In this document: piece after piece, positions 26,101 to 41,100 of the stretch
Position numbering within the stretch: the stretch's first letter is position 1
Layout: every line of letters starts with the position of its first letter
Assembly: GCA_963971225.1 (NCBI GenBank)
Contig: OZ020269.1
Location: forward strand, 4,650,001 to 4,714,000
Direction: 5' to 3'
DNA: 64,000 nt
Source: Melieria omissa
Taxonomy: Eukaryota; Arthropoda; Insecta; Diptera; Ulidiidae
Position numbers and translations under genes: made by a program
The notes under the pieces: generated by a model
What the model was told of the DNA's origin: nothing
The model's database searches: none
Seen by the model: the letters and a program-made list of their open reading frames with translations, nothing else

Positions 26101-29100
26101 TGTAGGAAAAGACGTCAATTCGAAATGAATTTAAAGTTGAAATAGTCGAATAGCAGAAGGGGGAAAAACCAGTAATTGCCTTCAAAATGGATTCAGTTCA
26201 GTGCAAATGGGTTCAAATTAATTGGTTTGCTGCAAGCCATTAAAAATTGTATTGAATCAATCTGGGTGCAAATATGTGTTCTCAACTTGAGATGGATTAA
26301 TTCGGGTTAAGTTGCAATACGCGAACAAGTTGCTGAAAGTGTTGAACTGAAGATATAAAATAGTGGAGCAAAAGCTGAGGTCTATGAAATGCCCAATGCT
26401 TTTCATTTTGTAAATGTTTAGAGACAAACTGGACTTCATTGAACTAAAAGCTGATGGATTTTGTAAGAAAAAGGCAGTCTTTGATGATCAAAACTGAGCT
26501 ACTGCCTTTTCTTTTGTGTTAAGTAATTTTAGGGAGTCAACATTCTTGCACTGCGGGTGCTTCCTATCTCAGCGATCCACGATCTCACTCGTATTGAAAT
26601 CCCATGGCTCATTTGTAGAAATAAGAATCAAATATTTCATCCATTGTAGAATTAACTACTTGTACAACTACAACAGAATCACATATTCCGTTCAAAATGC
26701 TGAACCACCTTCAGCATCTCGTTGGCAGCGACCTCAGCGTCTTCTTATCTCATTTAGCGCGTCGTTAGTGCCTTTCTTCGCATTTGCTCTCAAGTAATTT
26801 GACAATTAATTTGACAATTGCTGTACGCTTTGCTGGAGTTTGTCAGCTGACACGTGGCGCGCTCAACTGTGACTATGGACTGTGAAATTGAAATGCCAAA
26901 AGCACTCAAAGTGAACCATTAATGGGGAATTGCGCAATGATATGGCGGCACGTCCACTGTCAATTAAGTAAATTGACATTGCATAATGACATCAACAAGT
27001 GCTAAATAAAATGCAACAATGTGATGACATTAAAATGGATTTTCAATTAACGACCACTGAAATTTTTGAGATTAAGCGCCATTATGCGTTGGTATTCACA
27101 GATTTTATGGTAATTGCTTTTACCATTTGGATTGCTTATTCCAATGACTGAGGCATGTACTTAGTTTGCACTCAGCAAAAAACACCAAATATTAATGACA
27201 CTTAGTTGGAATCTTTGGTCTGAGTACAAAAATTGCAAAATTTACATGTTTTAGCTCTACATCGTTAATTTTTTTTAACGCTTTAGTTATTATTATTTTT
27301 ATTTATTGAGTTTATAATTGAGGTTCCCGCGAAGTTGTGCGAAAATCATAACTACCCATTACCCAATATAAGCTAATAAATTGAAAGGCTGTCTAAAATG
27401 AATCAATACTTTTCTACGCCAAGTTGTTTCTAATTAACCCAATTTATTGTCTGCCAAATGAGTCGCATAAATAATTCACACAAGCAATGTCCCAGTCAAG
27501 CTGGACGACAGCAACAAGCACTCGTTCATGTCAGTCACACTCGATGGAAAAGACCATTTTTCAGCGCTTATCACGACTCGGCCGCAGCGAGTAATAAATA
27601 AAAACCCATCCAGCGAGCCAACAGGATCAGATAATGGGAGCATCGATCAAGTCGCACACACACACACACACAGTCATGCCCGCAATTGTCAGCGGCACGA
27701 AGGCAAAGCGGCACGTTGTCTATTGCCCGCAGCTATTGAGGCCACACGCCACGGCTGCTTCACTGCACACCGTTAAAACGTCACAAAAACAGCAACAACC
27801 AGACAATCCGACAACGCCACGTAAATGACACTCAATTAAGGATTTTTTAAGTGCGCTGAAAAGTCCGCGCCAGAAGTGACATAATTCCAAATATAACAAA
27901 AGACTTAAGTAACGAACGCGGCTGCATTCTCCAGCCGCTTCGCGCCTGTTCTATGGCAAAGGCAAAAAACAAACGGACCGCACAATTTTTTGCTCGACCA
28001 CTTGACTGCTAAGTTGGCTTATATAAGCGGCCAATTGGAGCAGCTGAAAGCCGCGTGCAATGTGGCACATTTTGTTTTATTTCTATTATCGGCCAATGTT
28101 TTCTCTATTGCGCTGCATGTGGAAAATGGAGGAGAAAGAAAATCGAAATTGTTTCTTATTTTGTTATTGTTGTTAATGTGTTGTTTTTGTTTTGCTTTTG
28201 TGCTGCATGCGCAGTTGCGCATTTATCGAGCAATTGCAGCCAGCAGCATTGGGTGATTTTCTTGTGCTACTCCGGTGCCCTGCGCCGCCATGTTGTTTTT
28301 GTTATTGTTAGTGTGCCGCTCTGGCTCCTTGCACGCATTATATCCCACTGACATAGTTTTTGTTCGCTGGCGCTTGTGCACAGGGGACCGTTTTTTGCTG
28401 TTGTCAGCATTGTTTGACAACACTTTTAATTTTCTAACCAAACATGTGTTGTGCACTCTGCGCGCTGGTCTGCCTTACATGTTGTTGCGCGCATTGAGGT
28501 AGCGCTCTGAAAATCAGTCGATTGTTGTTGTTTTTTAATGGCAATTTTCGTTTGCCTTGTTTGGCATTTTTGACAATTTCGCGTTGTATGAAAATTCATT
28601 AACTCGAAACACGCAGAGACCGCACATTGCAAAATTTCTTTAAATTACTTTAATCACAATTCGGTCACATCTCTCACGCCAACCAAATACTTATTATTTT
28701 TTTACTCTGTCTCGCCCACGTCAGAGTACGCAATGCGCGTTCAGACGTGTTTGTGTTGCCTATCCACCGCCCACTACCACAGCGAGTTGTAGTTGCAGTG
28801 TATTTTCGGCAAACTCGCTTCGCTTTGACAATTCTCCGCGTCTGCATCTGCGTGCGCAGCGGCGGCAATTTGCATTTGCCAAGCGCTGGCTTGTTAGTGC
28901 AAAAATCGGTTTTTGCGGCCCTTTCGAGCTGCGAAATTGCCATAGAAATTAAAACGGCGCAAATAAAACGTTTCCTGCTTGTCTGTGTCCCAGTCGGACC
29001 ATTTGTGGCGGTTACAGTTACCGTTGCGCCGCAAGAAGTCACGGACAGAGTTACGCAGCTCAATGGTTTCTGGTGAACGGGTGGTCTCAGAAGAAAACTT

Positions 29101-32100
29101 GGTCGTTTTGGTGTCGAAAAGGGGCGAAACGGTTATGAGACGAAAAGTGAAATTGAAATCTAAACGACTGCTAGATAAACTTATATAATTGTCAGCTTTT
29201 AAAGTGTTCATCATTGTTCACACTAACCTAAAGACGACTAACCACTTCAAACTCCACGCAGTAAAAGTTTTCGAGCTCTGGAACGCCAATTGCATTCAAT
29301 TCCAAGTATCGAACGTTTATCCTACTTCGTACATTTTTCGTTTGTCTCCAGTTAAAGTTCTACTTTAGCACAAAAAATAAGTTTTGTTAAGTATATGAAA
29401 TTCAATACGTAATGCTCAGTCAGTGAAATTATCGCAAAAGTCTCCACCTTGATACAATTTTAATGAATTTAGCTGTCGACCACTTTCGGTAACTCCACTT
29501 ACACAATTACGCTGTGCGCTTTTCCTGTCCCAGGCAATTGTCGCACAGTGGTCACACGCTGCTCACGCAACAGTCACATGGCCAGCGCAATGCGTAATGA
29601 TGCGAACATGGGGTGACTTCTTCTAGGCAAATGCAAACGCGTGATGGCAAAAGTAATGATGTCAAAATTTCCATTTCATTGCGTTTTATTTGATTTCATT
29701 ACATTGCGTTACACCAGCCGACACGAAATGGCTCGGACAGCACATTTGCTGTCGTCTTGCGGCTAACAACATAATTCTGTCTACAGTCGGATTACATTCA
29801 TATGTGTGTGTTGCAAATGGCCAATTAATTTCATATCTATATACTTGAACATACTTAACGTTTTAATTTAGATGCGAGTATGTGTGGATAATTTCCATAG
29901 ACATAACGGCCGGTTTCGTGTAAAAGTGAAATTTCTGCCAGTGAGCTGAGCTGAGTTAAGTTGAGTTAGTGTTGCAATTGATTTAGCTGTTTGCGTGCCT
30001 GTCTGTTATTGGCTGAAAAGCTGCCTACTGCTCCACTTGCACCTGTTGCGGTTGTCTTTGCGCTTTCCATTTCAGTTCAGCCCAGTTCAAACCGCGCCAA
30101 TTTCATATTTCATGCTACGCAAATCAGTAAATTGTTGACAAATTAATTGCTTAATATTGTTCACTCAGGCGGTGGCATGAAAGCAGCTTTTGTTTTGTTG
30201 TCGGTCTGTTTAGTGGCTACAGTTTGTGTCTTCGATTCAATTTTTGCAGCTGGTAGTGCTTGAAAGTTGTCAACCACTTCGATTGAATCGCACTCAATTT
30301 GTCAAAATAAATTGAAATATAATTTGATTGAGTTCGGTTTGTTTGAGCAAACATTTGAGCTGCAAAGACTCGTTGCTGCTCCACAAAAGCAGATATTCAA
30401 TTTGGTGCTAATGGAACCTGTTCAGATAAACTCCAGAAAGTGAGAACTCATTTCACTTTAAAATGGCACATAGTTTGCACACACTGTCATCTCAACCTTA
30501 AAAGTGACTGGGCAATGGCTTTGAAAAGCAGCGCAAAGCGCAAAACACTCGCGCATTAATAATAAAATTGCAAGCAAACACATCACAGTGAACCAACTCA
30601 AATCTAAACTAGTTGCCGAAAAGAATGAAAAACTGCTTAGAACAATCCGAAGAACGAGCTTTGAGCCACATCACCCAGCCCAGCAACAATCTGCCTTACT
30701 CCGACGACATTTCTCAGCAGTAATTGCGTCGGCATGCAAATTCGCTGCGAGATTGCATTTGCCGCCCGGATTTGTGTCAATAAATTGTGCGTTGTTTTGC
30801 TCCGCTTTGTTTGTCGCTTAGTCAACGAGTTGTTGCATAACAGCCAACTCGACATCAAAATTCATTCATTCACTTCTGCACATTAGTAAAATATTAAATA
30901 AAAAATAATGTTGGAGACGTTCCAGTTGGAACTGTCGATATTTTGACTTGCCTTGGCTTTGGCTTAGCTTAGCTTAGAGCTTCTAAATGATAAAAAATTG
31001 GTAAAATCATCTGGTGCAGAGTTCGTCCAATTAATTGAAACCAATTACCAGCCGCTTAAAAGTTTCTGCACGCCACATTGATTAAATCGGAGAATCGAGC
31101 AAAAACAAATGTTCTGCTGACAGCTGCTGCCAATTAGATTTGGATCACGTGATAAATACGGCAATTACAAGTGCAAATGTGATTGGAACTGGGCACTACA
31201 GAAAATTATAACAAAACAGCTTTTCGATGAAAACCGAAACCACAACGCGAATTAATGCGAACCAATTTTTCACTATCTCGCACTGACTAATTTATTAAAT
31301 TTGTATCGTACCATATAAACAGTTATTTTGTTTTATGTGGCAGTTCCGAGTTCCGGATTAGATTATTGCGGAAGAATTCGTCGCACCAATGTTAGCTCTG
31401 CACTGAAGTAATTCTCAGCAAAAGCGTCCATAGTCACTTAAACACCAACTTGTAAGAATTCACTGTGCCGCCAACAAGTTTGAGTTTCCTGGCAATTGAA
31501 TGGTTGCTCCAATTTCCTTAAATTACAAGCAGCAAAGGTCAGCAGGTGGAAATCATTTGAGCATAAATGGACTCTCACAGTTGTGGGTCACTCTCACGAC
31601 CAAATCGAGGACACTCCAATACCTGCAAAAACATCGGAAATACAAATTTTCAACAACATTTAAATTTCAAATTGTTTACCGCACAACGAACAACAATGCC
31701 AAAATAACAACAAAAACAACATACAAAAAGCACTCCACTAGCGCTGACGATTTATGGAAAACCTTCGCCAGAGCGCAGCCAAAAACATAGAAACACAACC
31801 ACAACAACAACTAGAAGTGGGTGTGCATGCACAATCACCAGAGCAGCGTGGTAGTTGTTGCTATTGTTGTTGTCTCCCCCTCATGCCGCTCAACTAGCAC
31901 ACCGCCGCAGTGTCAGCGGTGTAAAAGTTCAACACTCTAACCAGTTTTACTAATCTCAATGTTGTTGTTGTTTGCTGTTTGTTTGCATCATTAAAGGTGC
32001 ATTCTAGTTGTAGTAGCTGGTTGTGTTGTTATTGCTGCAAGTCTTTGGCATCTATACATTTTTGTGTTATTTTTTCTACTTAAAAAATATAAATAAGTAT

Positions 32101-35100
32101 ATGATTTTCTTTTTTTAATTTGGAGTTTTGGTGTCAAGTTATGACGCGCCTTTGCGGTAGCGACAACCATTAATTAAAAATTTTTTAACAAAGCATGGTG
32201 GAATAATATTATTATTGCAACGTTCTTTAAAATCTGGCAACGATTTAATAAATAACAATTCAGTGTTAAAATTAAACTGTCGGGAAAAGTGAAAAAGAGT
32301 AAAAGATAAATTCGTAATATTTGAAAAGTTTCAGTGAGGAAAAAATTCAATAATATAATTCGATAAGTCAATGATTGTTGGGTAAAACACGGATCAATAT
32401 TTTTGCTAAACGACTGGAGAAGTGAACGAATGAACATCTCGATCGACGGTCGATTTTATGTGGCTACACCACGTCAGGTTATCCTCATTTGGCCATTGGC
32501 CATTTCATGTAATTTCAGTGGTCATTTCCAGCTATAATCTTCTACACCAGCCACGTCTCGTTGCAAGCGTTGCACATTAACGTCCTTTTCCGTATATTGT
32601 GTATGGAATTTTTTTCCTTCTATGTATCCTCTTTTGTCCCAGTTATCTAAGGACACTTATACTGATATGCAAATTCTAGGTTTATCTCACGAATATTGAA
32701 AAGAACTGTTGATCTCTTCTTTTTTGATCATTTGACTCGCTTTATTCCGCCACTTGCTGCTTTTCTGGCCTGATTAATACGCAAACCGCACAAGTTGACA
32801 ACATAAAACGATAGCATCGTAAAAAATTAATTAACAAAAAGCGAGAAAATTCAAATGGAAAACAACATAAACAGCGCTGCGTGCCAACACACCACAAATT
32901 ACGCCGCAAAACGGCACCAAAGCGCAACAGAATTCACGCAAAGTCCGCGCCGGCTGTCTGGGCTGTTGCTGTTACTGTTGTTGTTTGATTGCCTAATTTA
33001 TGGGCGGGTGTTTTTCATGTGAGTACGTCGCGTCGCCGTAAGTCGGCGGCCAGCGGCGGCCGTGCTCCGTAATTCGATACTCTTAGACTAATTACTCTTA
33101 AAAATATGGCGCGAATTAAATTAAATGAAATTAAATCGTTTCTATGCAAATATTTCTGCATTCCATGCCGTGCTCGCTGCGGCGGCGGCAACAACAACAA
33201 CCACCACCAACACCACAGCACGCTGCAACATAGAAACACAAATTTTGCGCAACTTGATTTCGGCGTCTCACGCGATTGCAATGTATCGGCAGCAACACCG
33301 ACTGCTATCATGTCGCTGTTGTTGTTGTTGATTTTCCTTAAATCCTCCAAGTCTGTCGGTGCCGCTGCGTCGGCTGTCCAATGGCATGAAAAATGCTTAC
33401 GTAACTTTTTAGCATGAACACTTTAGAAGTTAAGTGAAGTGTTGCCGTTTCAGTTGTTGTTGCTGGTATTGCTTTTTGTTGTTGGTACCATAGACGTTTG
33501 TTGTTATGAGTTTTTTATAAATAAATGCATTGTTTTTGTTGTATTATATTTGTTTTTGTTTTTTTTGTTTGTAATGCACAAACAAACACAACATAAACAA
33601 TCAAAATTTGGCCATTTTTTGCTCGAACGAAAAACAACAAAAAACCGCAGGAGTTAAATGAAAATTGAAAGCTCAAGGAAAACATTTTGAATTAATTCAA
33701 TTTGATTTATGTGGTTGTACTGTAACTTTCCGCTGATGAGTTGGCCGAAAGTGTGGTGATGAGCATTGGACTAATTGATTTAATGATTATTTGTTGAATT
33801 TACAATCATTCGTCGGTAGTTAATTTATCGAATTCATACTTTTATCTCCAACAATGAATTTCAAAAAAAGCTTTTAATGTCAATATTGAGGAAATTTGCC
33901 GGCGATTGTGTTCACTGTCAAAGCTGTCGCGAAATACTGAAACTAAGAATAAATTCTCAGCTTTTGCTGTTGGTTGAGATTGAACGCAAATCTGGTCTCA
34001 GACCGTCATGGAGCGTTCGTGCCAAGTATAGTTACAGATTCATATCAACAAATCGTTCACAAGTCGAACCCACAGACTTTGCTTGTTGACGTTTTTTCAG
34101 AATAAGGGACAATTAGGGATTTTGATTTGATTGCTACAGAAGTTCGATCAATCCAAGATTATTGAAAAAATGATACAGAGAAGAGGAGGAAAGAGAGCGA
34201 AAAGAGTGAAAAGTGTTGGAAAAGATTAAAAATAAAAAATTGTTTTCAATTAGATGTGTTGATATTTACAAATAATTAGATGGGCTCTTCAAGAGTAGCT
34301 AAACCTAACCTGAATATAGTCTAGGAATCTAATCCCATTGTTCCCACCCCCTGCTAAGCAAAATTCAACGGGCCCCAACCATGACAGACACTGGACGCCG
34401 CTGTGTTTTTTTTTTTACAATGGTAAATTACTTTTAATTGCTAAGGGAATATTAAAATAGAATATTAAAATATTGTCAAGCTTCAAACTATCTCTTCTCA
34501 GCTTAGAGAAGCAAGAGATCGGACGCGACACACGCTACTGAATCCACAGCCACACATATCCACAACTATCATAAAGTCTCAGTAAAACTTCCACTGCGTT
34601 TTCGGTTTGGCTGGATACCGTCTGAAAATAACTTGTCCTGGAAAGTCGCCGAATACACAGTCCGGAGGCTCCGTACCGTCGTCCGAATCGTCCTCTAACA
34701 AATGCAATGCAAATGAGTGTCTCCGATGAAATTCTGATAATGCTCGACTACGAACCATCGCCTGGAAGTCTCGAAATAAATGCGGCCAACAGCAGCCACA
34801 TCACCAACGCCAATATTCTCGGATTTATTTCCATGTTGCTGCACTGTTCGGTAAAGTTCTGCACTGCCAACACTGTTGAGCGACACTGAAGTGTTTGGCA
34901 GATCTTCTTAGCATTTTATAGCTGCAACAAATAGAATGGCATGTAATCGAAGATCTGTTTTGCTAGCGAAATAATGACCAGCAGCTATGTAAATCTGTTT
35001 TACGATCGAAGCAACAAGAATTTTGTGGCTTTTCTGTGCGCTTTGTTTTGGTTTTGATGCTAATGGCAATCACTGGTAACTAACGATCGACCAGCTTATG

Positions 35101-38100
35101 AAAGTTCACTATGCAAATGCTTGAAGTTTTGGAGAAAATCCAGCAAAAAATTGCTCGCGGACTTTACTTGAAATTTCAGCCACAAGTCTTACCCCACTCA
35201 TCAGAACAACCAATGATATGCTTTTCTGTGTCTGATCCTTTCCTTTTCATCATCCTCACCTGAAGCCATACATCGACTTTTGAAACTCTGCAGTACTTCC
35301 GGTCTGCAGTAGTTAGGACAAAATATCCAACGAAAAGCATTATCCGTTCTAGCAATCAATCAAATCAAACTTGCCCAAAACTATATTTGTATGACAAAGA
35401 AAGGAAAAGGAGACACTTTTAATAACTGTCTACAACTATTTTCAACAATTTTATTTATTCAATATCGCATATCACTTAACTATTCTTTTCACAACACACA
35501 CACAGTACAAAACATCTCAGCACGTCGCTCGGGTTCAACAGTGCTCCCACCTGACGCAACTGTCATCTTTACTGCGCACATAGTTCCACTGGCAGCGGCA
35601 ACCGATGGAGCAGCCTTCTCGGCACTTGTTTTTGTCCGGCACACAGCGCTCGGGACAGTTGGTCACACAAGTGCTGAATTCCTCATGGCGGCCGCACGAC
35701 TGCTTCACTAAACAATGTTCGAAAACGATTGGTCGATTACTCGGGGCGGCAATATTCGACTGGAGGGCACCCACCTTTATTGAGATACTCTAAGTAGCTG
35801 CCATGGTCGGGCCTGGACGAAACCATGGCGTCCAGCAGCAACAGCGCCAGCAGCAAAGACACTTTCATGGTTTCGGCCATTTCTGCTATTTTCGGCACCG
35901 CGTCGACAGCGACTGAAAGCGAACGGCGTCGTTGCTGCTATTTATTTGGACATTTTCAAGTACACCCAAAAAAAGCCAACAAATGACTAACTTGACTGAA
36001 TTCCTGAGCTGCATCTGCTAAATACTTGCTACACATTTTCTGTTGCAATTGTCTCTGATAAGCCGAAGAAAACTTGCTGTAGGACGTGGAATGTTTGCTG
36101 TCGTGAAGAAGGTTTAACTCAATTTCGAAATAAACATGAATTGGATGGTTTTGACATTTCCGTTGACATTTCTTTAGTAACTAATATTGCTGTCGAAAAT
36201 CGGTGGGTGCTTTCTCTGAGTGCAGTTCAAAACATCTTTCAAATTTTACACCGTCTGTGGTGCAGTTGTCTATTTAAAGTAATTTTTATATCAGTCAAGC
36301 TTTCGTGCACTTGTGCACATGTTTTGTGAAAATTTAGTCGGTTTTTAAATTGTAAATAGCACATAGTCGAATTTTAAAAACGACAAAAACTGTTTGCTTT
36401 GAACAGTTGTTCCACCCATGAAAAAGAGTGTAGAATTTAATGGAGCTTTCTAATTTTTTTGGGATAACAATGTATATACATATATGTATATATACATATG
36501 TATATATACATATGTATATATATAATTTTACCAGACAAACCAATTTTCTGACTAAAACCATTCATTCACCCATTTCCTAAACAATTCCACGGCGATTCTA
36601 AACAATGCGTTACATATGTGTTTTTATGTGTTTATTTAAAAAATGTTTGTTCTGTTTCTTATACTTAACTCTTTCAATTTTTTTATTTTCAGGTAAATAC
36701 ATTTTCAACAATTAAAAAATGTCAAATAGTTCGATTGTGTTGCGTTGCGCCACCGAAAGTAGCCATTGAATGGAAGCAGAAATAACATGACGCCGCGGCG
36801 CGACAGACGTCAGACGCCATATTAGGCGGTAAGTCAACACATAGCGGAATGCTTCTGATTTGATTTGCTGCACTTTCATTTTCCCGTTAAACCGTTACGA
36901 ACAATAATTGGCCACTTGTTGCCAGTGTTAACAAGACACGGTCGAAGCGCTTTGTCGATTGACGGCAACTTTGTTACTTAGCACATGTGCAACACACACT
37001 GAAGACGAAAAGCCATTACTCTATGGAATGTGCTGAGATAATCTAAAAAATATTGATCCGCTCAAAGTAGCCAAATGTTGCTCACTGAGAAACACCTTGC
37101 ACACTTTGTTGAGAATTATTCGATTAAAAACACTTAAAGCACAGTTAAAACGAGAGGAAAGCGATTCAAACGGCAGCAACTTGCCATGCGCCAAGTGGAT
37201 TGGCCCACTTAATGCGCCAAGACAAGAAGCCAAGACAGTCAAGAAGCATGTTGGATATTTAGCGGGCATTGAAAATTGATCACAGCGACAACTACACGAC
37301 CACCAAAGCAGCCATCAATCGAAATTCTGGGTCAGACGCAAACATTGGCGTACGTTGATCTGTCGGAGGCTGCTTTGTTGTTGTTGTCGAATGTTGTACA
37401 TTTGGACATCGCACAGACAGACAGCGACCGATTAAAGCCAACCGGACTTTCGAGGAAACGACAGGTTAACGAAATTTGAAGCATCTCGTGTTGGATTTCT
37501 AAATTGTCGAACAAGTCGCAGTATGTGTGTGTGACACAAGCGAAAACTTTAAAGTTTACAAGACAATTGTCTTCCGCAAGGGCAGTGAGACCCGTGAGCC
37601 GAACAAATGTATTCTAGATGCAATAACCGTTGAGCCACCTTCACCCCTGCACCTGTTTCGTCGATTATTTTACTTTGACTACGCTTAAGTCGATTGCAAA
37701 CATACGATTTTCCAGCCGACGCGCCGCTACAGTTGTCACAGCTGTTTCTGCAGTTGGTTGGCCTCTTGCTACATAATTCAAACATCAGAGCAACTGGCTA
37801 CAATAGGAATTCAGATCAATTCAGATGCCAATTAAAATTTTCGCAAATAATTTTTTCAGCAATCGTTACATTTTTTTGTTCAATTTTTTTCTGTCTAAAA
37901 TCGTTTTAATTTTAAGTGCATGTGTTCGTACAGCATTGACGTTTGCTGCTCGTTTTCTTATGTGCGGCACGTACGTGCTTTTTGTGCCTTCAGAACAGCA
38001 CTGGTCGACTTGAGTGTTTGCGTTACTTGGACGCACTCTGTGCATTAGCTGGCTGTCATTTCAGGTTGCCGATGTTTTCGGGCCATAGTTGATAAATTTT

Positions 38101-41100
38101 ACGTTTTATGTGGTTCAGATGGCCGCGTTTCACAGACGCAGCGTGCCCAGCCAGACACACTTTTTCAATTGCTTTTTCCGTATGGCAACCTTAACTACGC
38201 CAAACATGACAACCGCTTTGACGTTAATTTATAAACGGTGCGCTGTGCTTTTTTATCGTCTCGCCAACACTTCGCTGACAGCAGCAACGAGCTTTTCTTG
38301 TATCGCTGGCTCAATGTCTTTTGATAAGTTTGATATATAAATTTGCGCCGCTGATGAAAAAACAATTTTCTTTCATCGACTTGAGTGTCAAATAAAACTC
38401 GCCTGCGATTTGTCACCCATCGAAGTAGGAGCCATTAAGCACAAAATGCTCTCCCACATTGTTAAAACATTGTGCTCCCAACTCATAAAAAATGTACGAT
38501 TTATTCATTCGATTTTTTTTTGTTTTATAAAAATCTCCTACTTCTGGCCTTCATCGGCTGCTGGTAGAAATAAATAACGACACCTTGTTATTTCTTAGCA
38601 AAATATTTTGTCCAACATAAATTCCACCTGTCTTGTTTTTTACACAGTCAAGTTGCCTGCCACGCTGTGAGTTTCCGCCCCCTGTGCGCAACACTAATAA
38701 TTGTCAATTAAACGCCATTAAGAGCGAACGTTAACACATCAATGACGGCGCAATTCACTCAGCTGCGCTCATTTATTTATTAATTGAAATTCTATTGGCT
38801 GCAAAAATAGCAAATTGTTGTTGCGGTCGTTGTTTTCCCATTTAATTTCTAAATGCCTGCCATTATCGGGCGGTGGCATTTCATTCACCTCAAATTGTTG
38901 AACCCATTACAGAGACGCAAACAAACAACAACCAGCGTGCGCAGTGGTCAACAGCTGACGTTGCCCGCGCACGCAGCACAATTTAATTAATAATCCGACA
39001 GCGGCAGCGACACTAGTTGCCGCCACTAAACACGGCCGCAGCCGACTACAGCAAAATTGTCGCACCGCAATTGCTCAACAATTGCCCGACGACAACACCT
39101 GCCGCAACAACAACAGTAATAGTTATAGTTATAGCAACGACCGATAGTTATGCTGATTTATGAGTGCCAGTTTGCGACGAAAAACGCAACGGCAAAGCGC
39201 GCAGACGCCAAGGGTGTTGGCAGCTTCATTGCGCCTTCAATTCGATTTCATTTCAATTTATTTACTTACTAACATATTTTTCTTGGCGGAAATTGCTGCA
39301 CTCGTGTGCGTCATTTTATGATTTGTTGTCGGTCGCAGTCGGTGCAAATCAGCATCGGGCGCCTCTGTCCAAGTCGTTCAGTGTTCGCGCTCACCATTTC
39401 AATTATTTACTTACCAAGTTCCTCGCACTCGATGATGTAGCATTGTTGCAACAAAAATTAGTATCGGCACATGTGTGTGCGGCGAATTCTCACGCTCGCG
39501 CTTGGCTGTTTTAATGATTTCTAATTGGCCTTTCCCACACTCGGCGCACGCGGAAGGCCAACTGCTGCAGATGGGGTGCAGCATTCTTCGATTTTTCTCC
39601 ACTTGGCGGCAAGAAGTCGAAGCGGCTTTGGTTGACATTTGTTTCTAGAAATTAAAGAATTAAATAAGCTTGACAAATGACTGAAGGACATTCGTGGTGT
39701 CCGCATTGTCGCCAAGGTCGATTCATGACTTGCAGAGAAATTTGTGAGTTCCGTAAAATAAGTTGTTAAAAAACAGTGCGACAATCTGCGAAAGACTTAA
39801 GTTGAGATAAATGGAAAAAATGCCTTAAAATTAAATTGATGGAGAAATATTTGAAATGTTAGATTAGATTGGCCACTGGTCATTGGGATATTTTTTGCTT
39901 TTTATATTAATGAAAAGTTTATAACAAAAAAGCACACATGTTTGCTAAGCAATTTTTCCCCCATAGAAAATATCAAAGTTCAACGAGGCCATGAGATAAT
40001 AAATTAAATTAACTAATTACATTCAGTTAATTAATGACGTTAAGAGTTGAGTTATTAACAACATAACTATTAAGTTGAAGAACTAAAATTTACAACAACA
40101 CAACAACTTTAAACCATAACGCGCGCAATGCAGCTGTCTGCTGACAAGACAAGAGCTCGACAATTGAGCAATTAACACAACAATTGTTTAATTTTACATA
40201 ATTAAATGTTCTCCCATTTCATGCGCAATTATAGTTTCATGGTATCGAGCAAAATATCCATAGCCAGTTATTAGTTTATGCAGAGCGCAGAAAACAGCAG
40301 CAGCCACACGCCTTGCAGCTTGCAATAATTTGCACCAAGACCGACATACAACAACCGACTTTAGTCAAGGATCTTTCAATTCCGTTTTAAACTGTTTTCA
40401 TTTGTTGAAATATGGCATTGCAAAGGTAATATAAGTCAAATGAGTTGCAAGTGGCTAATGCAGCAAAAAACTCAAATTACACTGCACAACACAAAAAAAA
40501 ATAACAAGGTTCTGACAACGGATTCTGGTAGAGGGGACCAAAAAAAAATATACGTGTATCGGCGTTTTGAAAGTTTACGTCTGAATTTTTTTTTAGGGGG
40601 GGTCAAAGTTTTCCCCTTTTTGCTCATTCTTATGGTGATTCGGCATACGAAAACCATGTAACCTCACATTTTAGGTATGTGATGTGTTCAGCAATTTGAT
40701 GTAAAATACTACGAAGAACATTTTTGTGGAGCATTTTAACCCTGTAACTCCTATTTGTATGGGTCAATTTGACCCTTCTTTTCTAAAATGCCCAAAATGT
40801 CCTGTAAAACAGGACTTTTTAAGGACAAAAGGTACCACGAAAATATTCGCCATAAAATTCTACTATAGGTCTTTGAATTCATCAAAGCTCAGAAATTAAC
40901 CTGAACGCCAGAATTAAGCCAAAACTGAAAATGTGTTTAAGTGTTTATTTCATACTTAATCAAAATTGGTACTAAAATCTCCTACAAAACTTGCACGTGG
41001 AATAGCAGATGAAAGGGCAACCAAAAAACAATGGGAGCCCAGAGCTGAAGGGACATTAGGCGAGCATAATATTTTCCATCCACCACTTGTGCCAATAAAA

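Noticed and set aside
36334..36561. Tyr/Ile-rich frame on the minus strand
   Set aside because: It is produced by the TATATACATATG microsatellite.
37021..37269. Minus-strand ATG frame with signal-peptide-like start (MPAKYPTCFLTVLAS)
   Set aside because: No domain, no promoter signals and an opposed open frame; likely chance.
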